5,826 nt of DNA from Acidobacteriaceae bacterium (GCA_031296355.1 JARLFX010000184.1:1-5826); one strand, 5' to 3'. Positions 1-4,953 are shown, numbered from the stretch's first letter. Made by a program: numbers and translations. Notes: a model not told the origin generated them from the letters alone.

Positions 1-1
1 C

Positions 2-1066
2 CGCCAGCAGCGCCGCGGCGGCACCGGGCGTCTCGGCATGAAGACCCGCGAAGAGGACTTCGTCGCCCAGCTCATCGTCGAGAGCACCCACGCCTACCTG
101 CTCTGCTTCACCAATACCGGCCGCGTCTTCTGGATCAAGGTCTACGAGATCCCAGACGTCTCCGCCGCCGGCAAGGGCAAGGCCATCGCCTCGCTCCTCG
201 CCCTCCAGCCCGGTGAGAAGATCGTCACCTACCTCGGCATCCGCGACCTCAACGAAGCTGACAAGTTCATCTTCTTCGCCACCCGCAACGGCACCGTCAA
301 GCGCACCCCGCTCACGGATTTCTCCCACGTCATGTCGCGCGGCATCATCGCCATCGGCGTGGACAAGGAAGACGAGCTCATCGCCGCCCGCATCACAGAC
401 GGCAAGCAGATCATCTTCCTCGCCACCCACAACGGCCTCGCCATCCGCTTCAATGAGAACGATGTCCGCAGCATGGGCCGCCCGGCCTACGGTGTCCGCG
501 GCGTCGACCTCAAGAAGGACGATTATGTCGTCGGCACGGCCGTCACCCCATCCACTGAAGCCCGCAACGCCCAGCGCCTCGAACGCGCCGCCGCCGCCGG
601 CCTCACCAAAGATGCGGAGAAGGTCATCGCCGCCACCGCCTCCGATCCTGACCAGGAAAAAATTGACGCCGCCGCCCGCGAGAAGCTCGAAAAGCTCGAC
701 CAGAAGCTCGGCCTCACCCCCTGCCTCATCCTCACCGTCACCGAGCACGGCTTCGGCAAGCGGACAGACGTTGATGCCTACCGCCTGCAGACCCGCGGCG
801 GCAAGGGCGTCATCAACCTCAAGGCCACGCCAAAGGTCGGCAAAGTCTCCAGCATCCAGCTCGTCGACGAGACCAGCGAGCTGATGATCATCAGCCAGTA
901 CGGCAAGATCATCCGCATGGATACCAAGACGATCCGCGCCGCCGGCCGCAGCACCCAGGGCGTAAAACTCCTAAGCCTCGACCCCGAAGATAAGGTCGCG
1001 GCGGCAGTAGTCATCCCGCCCGAGGAAGCTAAAACCATCCCGGAAAGTGGCACGCTGCTCCAGTAG
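2..1066 (+). CDS. gyrA: DNA gyrase subunit A, C-terminal part (5' end outside window)
   Basis: Type II topoisomerase subunit that, with GyrB, introduces negative supercoils in the cytoplasm. Only the DNA-wrapping beta-propeller is present; the frame is open at the left edge, so the ATG at 38 is an internal Met and not the start. The GyrA box is seen at 8-28 as QRRGGTG (usual form QRRGGKG), followed by GRLGMKTREEDF. Propeller blade repeats follow (numbered from the Met at 38): LLCFTNTGRVFWIKVYEIP, FIFFATRNGTVKRTPL, IIFLATHNGLAIRF, ILTVTEHGFGKRT and LMIISQYGKIIRMD, with linking motifs such as SRGIIAIGV, GRPAYGVRGVDL and GRSTQGVKLLSL. A charged Ala/Lys/Glu-rich, probably helical insert at about residues 170-226 separates the third and fourth visible blades. 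The gene ends in a short tail (PESGTLLQ) at a TAG stop. Codon use is GC-rich with C in third position. The identification is very secure from the box plus the blade repeats; ParC is less likely because the box is intact. Confidence 0.96.
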   Translation, partial: RQQRRGGTGRLGMKTREEDFVAQLIVESTHAYLLCFTNTGRVFWIKVYEIPDVSAAGKGKAIASLLALQPGEKIVTYLGIRDLNEADKFIFFATRNGTVKRTPLTDFSHVMSRGIIAIGVDKEDELIAARITDGKQIIFLATHNGLAIRFNENDVRSMGRPAYGVRGVDLKKDDYVVGTAVTPSTEARNAQRLERAAAAGLTKDAEKVIAATASDPDQEKIDAAAREKLEKLDQKLGLTPCLILTVTEHGFGKRTDVDAYRLQTRGGKGVINLKATPKVGKVSSIQLVDETSELMIISQYGKIIRMDTKTIRAAGRSTQGVKLLSLDPEDKVAAAVVIPPEEAKTIPESGTLLQ

Positions 1067-1082
1067 TTTTGTTTGAAGGTAG

Positions 1083-1102
1083 GTGCGGGCTTCAGCCCGC
1101 AC
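1083..1102. repeat. Short perfect palindrome (GCGGGCTTCAGCCCGC type)
   Basis: GTGCGGGCT at 1083-1091 pairs perfectly with AGCCCGCAC at 1094-1102, leaving a very short loop. It starts 17 bases after the gyrA stop. There is no T-run behind it, so it is a poor intrinsic terminator alone. From memory, palindromes of the form GCGGGCTTCAGCCCGC recur between genes in several GC-rich phyla, so it is more likely an interspersed repeat unit that may also stabilise the gyrA mRNA 3' end. Confidence 0.55.
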
Positions 1103-1120
1103 AATACGCTCACCAAATAG

Positions 1121-1163
1121 AAAACAAGGAAGGCGCGGCTACCAGCCGCGCCTTCCTTGTTTT
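1121..1163. terminator. Long perfect hairpin, likely bidirectional terminator after gyrA
   Basis: The 20 bases at 1121-1140 are an exact reverse complement of 1144-1163, with a 3-base loop (ACC). The stem has a GC-rich top (GGCGCGGCT) and an A-tract/T-tract base (AAAAC...GTTTT), so transcripts from either side end with a strong stem next to T residues. That fits a rho-independent terminator for gyrA on the plus strand and for anything arriving on the minus strand (the GIY-YIG gene is in that orientation). The function is inferred from structure only. Confidence 0.75.
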
Positions 1164-1169
1164 AAGCCT

Positions 1170-1200
1170 GTCATCCCGAGCGAAGCCGAGGGACCTGCTT
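1170..1200 (+). repeat. Interspersed repeat unit, GTCATCCCGAGCG type
   Basis: The unit reads GTCATCCCGAGCGAAGCC followed by GAGGGACCTGCTT. It shares its start (GTCATYCYGA) and its end (GGRACCTGC) with the units at 1220-1277 and 1814-1871. It appears to be a short form that lacks the internal GCATCGC/GCGATGC stem of those copies. It lies just after the gyrA terminator and has the same orientation as every other unit in the window. Sequences of this shape are widespread intergenic repeats in bacteria; the exact family name is not claimed. Confidence 0.7.
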
Positions 1201-1214
1201 TCCCCGTCCCCCCA

Positions 1215-1335
1215 AACTGCCGTCATTCCGACCGAAGCATCGCGGCACTTTGCGATGCGTAGCGGAGGAACCTGCATATGCGCCCTCCACGCCACCACTC
1301 CACTTAAACCATCCTCAAACACGTGTCTTCATGGG
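1215..1335 (+). repeat. Left direct repeat flanking the GIY-YIG gene, palindromic core
   Basis: A stretch of about 121 bases is repeated in the same orientation at 1809-1929 (constant offset 594). By eye 1215-1277 is identical to 1809-1871 (63 bases), and the remaining part has about 11 mismatches. The core holds an inverted repeat, GCATCGC (1237-1243) and GCGATGC (1252-1258) with an 8-base loop. Weaker outer pairing joins TTCC (1225-1228) to GGAA (1267-1270), so it can fold as a hairpin. It begins with the family signature GTCATTCCGA and reaches GGAACCTGCAT at 1267-1277. It ends 15 bases from the stop codon of the GIY-YIG gene. Confidence 0.9.
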
Positions 1336-1350
1336 TAATCAGGAAAGTGC

Positions 1351-1647
1351 CTACTTGTACCACTCCTCCGCCAAATCAATCCAAGCCGGGTTCATCGCCG
1401 CAATGAGTGCGAGCTTCTTCGCCCGGTTCCATCGCTTAATTTGCTTCTCTCGGGGAATGCCTTCCACCGCCAGCGCGAAGGACTCATACCAGACCAGACG
1501 GTCGCAGTTGTAGTTTGCAGAGAAACCGTCACGAATTTTATTCTTGTGCTCCCAAACCCGCCTGTGCAGGTCATTGGTAAAGCCGAGATAGAGTGTCCTG
1601 CTCCGGCTTGCAACGATATAGACGAAAAACGTACGTTCCTCACGCAT
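1351..1647 (-). CDS. Small GIY-YIG nuclease family protein
   Basis: A 98-residue single-domain protein of the GIY-YIG superfamily, in the small stand-alone group (YhbQ/COG2827-like). Visible motifs are VYI (residues 9-11, the GIY position), YLG (20-22, the YIG position), TNDLHRR (24-30) with the probable catalytic Arg29, and REKQIKRW (66-73) with the probable metal-binding Glu67. The typical tail AMNPAWIDLAEEW (84-96) follows. All expected active-site positions seem kept, so it looks intact. Members are presumed Mg-dependent DNA nucleases, but the role of this small group is poorly known. The Met at 1647 is the only sensible start; the upstream Shine-Dalgarno is weak. It stands alone, bracketed by direct repeats at 1215-1335 and 1809-1929 with extra repeat units on both sides, suggesting that the gene and the repeats travel together. 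The family call is firm; the biological role is unknown. Confidence 0.9.
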   Translation of the reverse strand: MREERTFFVYIVASRSRTLYLGFTNDLHRRVWEHKNKIRDGFSANYNCDRLVWYESFALAVEGIPREKQIKRWNRAKKLALIAAMNPAWIDLAEEWYK

Positions 1648-1715
1648 CGCCCACCATCCTATCGCACAAGCGCCTCACTACGCATGCCATTGCACCTGCA
1701 TCACCGTCCACAACT

Positions 1716-1754
1716 GTCGTCATTCCGACCGGAAACTGCTGAAGTGGACTTGCC
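1716..1754 (+). repeat. Degenerate interspersed repeat unit upstream of the GIY-YIG gene
   Basis: GTCGTCATTCCGACCGGAAA starts at 1716, and the unit continues to about 1754 with CTGCTGAAGTGGACTTGCC. The first 15 or so bases match the start of the 121-base repeats (CGTCATTCCGACCG), and the end (GGACTTGC) resembles the GGACCTGC end of the unit at 1170-1200. The palindromic middle is different. It has the same orientation as the other units and lies 69 bases from the start codon of the nuclease gene. Confidence 0.6.
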
Positions 1755-1808
1755 TTCGCTACTCTTGCTCTCGTTCTTATTTTTGCCCTTGTTTTTGTTA
1801 TTGTTTTT

Positions 1809-1929
1809 AACTGCCGTCATTCCGACCGAAGCATCGCGGCACTTTGCGATGCGTAGCGGAGGAACCTGCATGTGCGCCGTCCACGCCACCACTCCATTCA
1901 ACCCCTCCTCAACCATGGGGCTTCATGAG
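1809..1929 (+). repeat. Right direct repeat flanking the GIY-YIG gene, palindromic core
   Basis: Second copy of the 121-base repeat at 1215-1335. The core 1809-1871 is identical to the first copy, including the GCATCGC/GCGATGC stem. The outer part has drifted by about 11 substitutions. Read on the minus strand, both copies encode a similar peptide (…AHMQVPPLRIAKCRDASVGMTAV), but most of the differences change amino acids, so selection is on the DNA or absent, not on a protein. A T-rich tract lies just before it at about 1771-1808. Confidence 0.9.
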
Positions 1930-1960
1930 CGATTAGCATTTCGCCTCTGTCTCTTACGTC

Positions 1961-1990
1961 GTCATCCTGAGCACAACGGAGAATCTCTGA
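1961..1990 (+). repeat. Degenerate repeat unit, GTCATCCTGAGC type
   Basis: GTCATCCTGAGCACAACGGA followed by GAATCTCTGA is a further member of the same general family (GTCATYCYGA...GGA...). It is more diverged than the others and matches the common GTCATCCTGAGCG variety. It lies about 80 bases before the promoter of the PadR gene and is the last unit seen in the cluster. Confidence 0.5.
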
Positions 1991-2069
1991 GTCAGATTTT
2001 CTTCAACTCGAGCCTTCTGCTAAATATCCTTGCCTATGCTCGGCATCTACCCGAGCAACCTCACTTATC

Positions 2070-2098
2070 TTGACATTCAATCGGCACCTATGTAGACT
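2070..2098 (+). promoter_or_regulatory. Sigma-70-like promoter of the PadR/sugar-transferase unit
   Basis: A perfect -35 hexamer TTGACA lies at 2070-2075, then 17 bases, then TAGACT at 2093-2098 as a -10 box (4 of 6 consensus bases). Transcription would begin six or seven bases later, at or next to the A of the ATG at 2105. No Shine-Dalgarno is visible before this ATG. The mRNA is therefore probably leaderless. This is a prediction from spacing and hexamers only. Confidence 0.65.
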
Positions 2099-2106
2099 TT
2101 CTACAT
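2090..2106. promoter_or_regulatory. Perfect palindromic operator, probable PadR site
   Basis: ATGTAGA (2090-2096) and TCTACAT (2100-2106) form an exact inverted repeat around CTT. The ends are ATGT and ACAT, as in known PadR operators (ATGT, about 8 bases, ACAT). It covers the predicted -10 box, the transcription start and the first two bases of the padR ATG. A bound dimer would block polymerase, so negative autoregulation is likely. Binding itself is inferred. Confidence 0.7.
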
Positions 2107-2413
2107 GAGAACCGACATTAGAATAACCGGACCGATACTAAAACTACTTCGGGAGTTTATTTGCTCCCCGCTGGAACAAAAATCTGGAGCTGATATCGCA
2201 CTTGCCACCGGTCTAGCCTCGGGAACTTTGTATCCAATTCTTGCGCGGCTGGAAGCCGCTGGTTGGCTCACCAGCGAATGGGAAAATGTTGATCCATCAA
2301 TTGTGAAGCGCCCCCGGCGGCGGCTCTATCAACTTACAACCCTCGGGGCCAAACAGACAGAAGCATCGTTCAGAGAGCATGCTCCCATGAAGGGAGTACT
2401 TGCATGGCAATGA
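2105..2413 (+). CDS. PadR family transcriptional regulator
   Basis: A 102-residue winged-helix DNA-binding protein. The PadR signature is clear: a first helix (ITGPILKLLREFI, 7-19), GADIALATGLASGTLYPILARLEAAGWL (28-55), which spans the recognition helix, and a wing with RPRRRLYQLT (69-78), where Arg-rich residues would contact DNA. It has only a short tail, so it is of the small PadR type without a long C-terminal dimerisation helix bundle. The start at 2105 fits family N-termini and puts the ATG inside the palindrome at 2090-2106, with no ribosome-binding site, consistent with a leaderless mRNA. It overlaps the next gene by 10 bases, so the two are translated as a unit. PadR proteins repress their own operons until an effector or stress releases them; the effector here is unknown. 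GC content is lower than in gyrA. Confidence 0.92.
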   Translation: MRTDIRITGPILKLLREFICSPLEQKSGADIALATGLASGTLYPILARLEAAGWLTSEWENVDPSIVKRPRRRLYQLTTLGAKQTEASFREHAPMKGVLAWQ

Positions 2414-3198
2414 AGACCATTGCATCTCTGATAGTCACTGGCGTGATTATTCAATGTCTCACAAACGAGATAACGGCTTGGTCCGCCCGGCTTAGCGAAT
2501 GGCTAATCCGCCTAGCGTTGACGAGGCTGCCCGACAATACTCGCGCTCGCTATGATGAGGAGTGGCACAGCGATCTGAGTCAAATTCCCGGCGAGTTTAG
2601 CAAAGCCCTGTATGCATTAGGCTTTCTCAGAGCAGCAAGAAAACTAACATCATTCGCTCAAAACAGTTCGCTCGGAACATTGGATGAAATAGTCAGAAGA
2701 GCTGGGGAAATCTGTCTAGGGGTTCTTCTAATGGTTACTATACTGCCTCTCTCCATGGCGATTGGGCTGCTTATCAAGTTTTCATCACCAGGACCCGTTT
2801 TAGTTAAAACTCGAGTGATAGGAAAACGGGGAAAGGCTTTTGATTTATTTCAGTTCCGCACCTACAAGAGGAGCACCTCCGGTGAAACATTGCTAATGAC
2901 TCGCTTAGGGAGATTTTTGCGTCGATATAGCCTGGACGAATTACCACAGTTTTTAAATCTGATAAGGGGAGAACTAGCACTAGTAGGTCCAAGAGCAAGG
3001 CGTCTCCAGCAGAAGAGTAAGAACGAAGCGAAGAGCACGAACATAGAGCATTTAAAACCAGGCATCACAGGGCTATGGCAAATAACAGGTGGCCTTCAAA
3101 ATCAGACTTCTTTAGATCGTTTATATGCGGAGCAGCGTTCTCTATTACTCGATTTGAAAATTCTCTGGAAAACAATATTCTTCTTTATAAAACAGTAA
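2404..3198 (+). CDS. Polyprenyl-phosphate sugar-1-phosphate transferase (bacterial sugar transferase family) with N-terminal extension
   Basis: A 264-residue membrane enzyme expected to move a sugar-1-phosphate from a nucleotide sugar to undecaprenyl phosphate, the first step of a surface polysaccharide or glycan. The C-terminal domain (about 92-264) is the PglC/WcaJ-like fold: membrane helix 101-124, SSPGPVLVKTRVIGKRG (127-143), FQFRTYK (149-155), the catalytic Asp-Glu pair in SLDELPQ (176-182), RGELALVGPRA (188-198) and PGITGLWQITGG (219-230). Several usual residues differ: Gln for Lys in KFR, Gly for Arg in the last motif, and no Asp in the first helix. Residues 26-80 are a separate region with RARYDEEWHSDLSQIPGEFSKALYALGFLRAARK, not part of the catalytic fold. 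The start at 2404 is preferred because AGGGAG (2391-2396) lies 7 bases upstream; an ATG at 2410 is the alternative. It overlaps padR and ends AT-rich (about 37% GC near 3121-3180), suggesting foreign origin. Confidence 0.87.
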   Translation: MAMKTIASLIVTGVIIQCLTNEITAWSARLSEWLIRLALTRLPDNTRARYDEEWHSDLSQIPGEFSKALYALGFLRAARKLTSFAQNSSLGTLDEIVRRAGEICLGVLLMVTILPLSMAIGLLIKFSSPGPVLVKTRVIGKRGKAFDLFQFRTYKRSTSGETLLMTRLGRFLRRYSLDELPQFLNLIRGELALVGPRARRLQQKSKNEAKSTNIEHLKPGITGLWQITGGLQNQTSLDRLYAEQRSLLLDLKILWKTIFFFIKQ

Positions 3199-3440
3199 TT
3201 TTAATTAAAGTTTTATATCTCCTGGACTCGAAGCCACCTCTATTCCCGCCGAAGCCACAGCCCTAAACGCCCCGGGGAATAAGGAGGACATCATACATAT
3301 GTCCCGATCTCCACGCTCAAACTGCCACATCTAGCTCAGGACACACCACGAATTTTTGCCACTGCGCTTTCCCCCTAAACAGATAGAGGACGCAGCCTAA
3401 AGCCGCGTCCTCTCGTCCTGCATTTCCTTACTGGGCGGTG
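3199..3440. other. Intergenic region between convergent genes
   Basis: The space lies between the 3' ends of the sugar transferase and the PEGA gene. It starts AT-rich (TTTTAATTAAAGTTTTATAT at 3199-3218), which continues the composition of the transferase gene, and then returns to GC-rich sequence by about 3225. It contains a strong Shine-Dalgarno-like AAGGAGG at 3281-3287 in front of an 11-codon reading frame (3299-3334), and a hairpin at 3385-3413. No longer gene is convincing here. Confidence 0.6.
3385..3413 (-). terminator. Hairpin downstream of the PEGA gene
   Basis: AGAGGACGC (3385-3393) pairs exactly with GCGTCCTCT (3405-3413) around an 11-base loop. It lies 27 bases beyond the stop codon of the PEGA gene on the minus strand. 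A stem of nine mostly GC pairs fits a transcription terminator. The following minus-strand sequence (ATCTGTTTA) has only a weak T-tract, so efficiency is uncertain. It may also stop transcripts coming from the sugar transferase. Confidence 0.6.
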
Positions 3441-4208
3441 CTACTTCGTCTCCAGCTCCGCATTCAGATTAATCGTTCCGCCCTTCACCTTCAGCGTGCG
3501 CTTCCAGTCCTGGAAGCCCTTCTTCGAGATCACCACCGCGTTATCGCCGGGATCCACTTCCACCAGCGACGGCGTGTTCCCCACAAAGTTTCCGTTGATG
3601 GTGATGTCCGCGCCCGCCGGGGTCGAGGTCACGTTGATGCTCGCCTTCGCCGGAGCAGCCGCCGCCGGAGATGCCACCACAATCGTCTGCGTACCCGGCG
3701 CCGGCGGTGCTGCCATCGCCTTCAGCTCCGCCGCATGCGCTCCCCAGTGCGCCAGGATCGCCTTGCAGGAGTCCTGCACCGACCCGCCCACCGATAGCGT
3801 CGACTCCGAGAAGATCGAGTCGCCCGTCTTCCGCACGAATACAGCCACCTTGTCCTTGTGCGCCAGCAGCCCCTTGCCGCCCTCGTGCTCCAGCTGCACC
3901 ACATAGTCGCCCATATCCAGGCGGTTGTTAATCATCACCTGCGGGCACCGCTGGCCAAAGGTCTTGATGATCTCCGCCGTCTGCGGCCGCGCACCGCCTG
4001 CGGTTGAACTGGAGTAGCCACCAGTACCGCCCACCACGCCGCCGCCGCCGCCGCCCGTCATCTGCCACGAGTTGCTATCCGTCACATACACGCGCGGCTT
4101 GTCCGCATCTGCCATCGGAGCCGCGGGTGTAACCGGCGTCGTCTGCGCGAGTGCGATTGGCGCCATTGCCACTGCTAACGAAAATATTCCAGTCAGTACT
4201 CCGCGCAT
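3441..4208 (-). CDS. Secreted PEGA domain protein
   Basis: A 255-residue exported protein. Residues 1-21 (MRGVLTGIFSLAVAMAPIALA) are a signal peptide with an ALA cleavage site before QTT. A low-complexity stretch follows with a Gly run (TGGGGGGVVGGTGG, 51-64). Residues 36-165 form a domain with VYVTDSNSWQ, GGARPQTAEIIKTFGQRCPQV and DYVVQLEHEGGKG, ending near DSCKAILAHW; this layout is, from memory, typical of acidobacterial exported proteins. Cys88 and Cys148 are the only mature cysteines and may form a disulfide. An Ala/Pro linker (167-188) leads to a C-terminal PEGA domain (about 189-253: INVTSTPAGADITINGNFVG...), a small beta fold found in surface proteins. A good ribosome-binding site GGAGAG (minus strand, 4223-4218) lies 9 bases before the ATG. 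The molecular role is unknown; cell-envelope binding is a reasonable inference. It is divergent from the amidohydrolase-like gene. Confidence 0.9.
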   Translation of the reverse strand: MRGVLTGIFSLAVAMAPIALAQTTPVTPAAPMADADKPRVYVTDSNSWQMTGGGGGGVVGGTGGYSSSTAGGARPQTAEIIKTFGQRCPQVMINNRLDMGDYVVQLEHEGGKGLLAHKDKVAVFVRKTGDSIFSESTLSVGGSVQDSCKAILAHWGAHAAELKAMAAPPAPGTQTIVVASPAAAAPAKASINVTSTPAGADITINGNFVGNTPSLVEVDPGDNAVVISKKGFQDWKRTLKVKGGTINLNAELETK

Positions 4209-4395
4209 GGTTGAACTCTCTCCACATTGATTTCAGAAATTGGGGAATGCCCAACCCTATCGGCAACCCAGCCTCTCCGCAACCTTTATTTTGTTCCGCG
4301 CACTTTGGCGTACTTTCCCTCTCAATCCTGTAAAATAGAAGCAGTGATCCTCCCCGAATCACCTGCAAAGTCCTTACCATAACCTCTATGGAATG

Positions 4396-4477
4396 AAATA
4401 TTTACCCGTAAATATCTTGTTTTGAAATATTTAGCGGCAACGCTGTTGGCTAAATAACTGCAAACAGGATATTTAGC
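4396..4477. repeat. Cluster of five ATATTTA(G/C)C-type motifs, direct and inverted
   Basis: The core motif occurs forward at 4396-4405 (AAATATTTAC), 4425-4435 (AAATATTTAGC) and 4469-4477 (ATATTTAGC). It occurs inverted at 4408-4415 (GTAAATAT) and 4449-4456 (GCTAAATA). The first pair forms a perfect 8-base inverted repeat with a 2-base spacer, ATATTTAC-CC-GTAAATAT (4398-4415). The second pair is TATTTAGC (4428-4435) and GCTAAATA (4449-4456) with 13 bases between. It could be an operator array for an unknown regulator or part of an interspersed element together with the G-rich hairpin that follows. Confidence 0.7.
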
Positions 4478-4489
4478 ATTTCGATAGGG

Positions 4490-4508
4490 GGAGGGGGTAC
4501 CCCCCTCC
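4490..4508. repeat. G-run/C-run hairpin next to the motif cluster
   Basis: GGAGGGGG (4490-4497) pairs exactly with CCCCCTCC (4501-4508) around a 3-base loop (TAC), within GATAGGGGGAGGGGGTACCC. It directly follows the ATATTTA cluster. It has no T-tract, so it is not a classical terminator. I recall similar GGGGGAGGGGGTACC strings between genes in Terriglobia genomes, which would make it part of a lineage repeat; this needs a search. Confidence 0.6.
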
Positions 4509-4800
4509 AGTTCCAAAATGGCACCCGCTGCGACCGCAAAGGGTGAAATCAAACACCGCGGATGAGCCGCAAGCTTGTCCATGCTCACCGCAAAATTCAC
4601 CATACAAATCTGCGGAATTCAATGCGTTTTTTCTCTCGCAACCGCATTTTTCTCTCCGATTCTGCATGATTTCTCCGCATCTTCATACCGGAGATTGTTC
4701 TCTTCTCCGCGCGTCCTGCGCTTGCATGTTTTCACTCACTGCAAACATTCCCCTCACAACGCATCGCGATCACAAATTCATCACTGCGAAACATTCTCTA

Positions 4801-4953
4801 AAACTTTTTGCATTCAGCGCGAGTGCTCTTTGCGTATGGAGAAGTAGAGGACGAAGACAGTTCGCGGCGAGGAATGCAGATCGAGTTTAGACTGCAGCAC
4901 TCGCAAAAAGTTTCACTCGTGTTTCTTGAAACTTCCCCGTCTGCTCGCAGTCT
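4801..4953 (+). promoter_or_regulatory. Possible structured leader of the amidohydrolase-like gene
   Basis: Nested inverted repeats are present. AAACTTTTT (4801-4809) can pair with AAAAAGTTT (4905-4913), and GCGAGTGCT (4819-4827) with AGCACTCGC (4896-4904), leaving a 9-base bulge on one side. The outer 3' arm overlaps a competing pair, AAGTTTC (4909-4915) with GAAACTT (4928-4934). A further pair is AGACTGC (4889-4895) with GCAGTCT (4947-4953). This would be compatible with alternative folds in a 5' leader about 40-190 bases before the ATG, but whether the region is transcribed is unknown. Confidence 0.3.

Noticed and set aside
1110..1916. Two similar minus-strand frames (1110-1322 and 1701-1916) sharing a peptide like AHMQVPPLRIAKCRDASVGM
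   Set aside because: They are readings through the two direct repeat copies. Most differences between the copies change the amino acid, and there is no ribosome-binding site or family match, so no protein-level selection is visible.
1215..1929. Classical composite transposon or insertion sequence
   Set aside because: The flanking copies carry no transposase, there are no terminal inverted repeats or target duplications that I can see, and the enclosed gene is a nuclease of another family.
1170..1990. CRISPR array
   Set aside because: Units vary in length and sequence, spacing is irregular (from about 45 to 500 bases), and no cas gene is present.
1441..2073. A 210-codon plus-strand frame over the GIY-YIG gene and the right repeats
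   Set aside because: It runs antisense to a clear gene and then through repeats and a T-rich tract, giving a low-complexity Leu/Phe/Ser sequence with no recognisable domain.
4322..4890. Several overlapping frames of 60-115 codons in the divergent intergenic region
   Set aside because: They cross the motif cluster and hairpin, lack ribosome-binding sites, have atypical codon use and show no family features.
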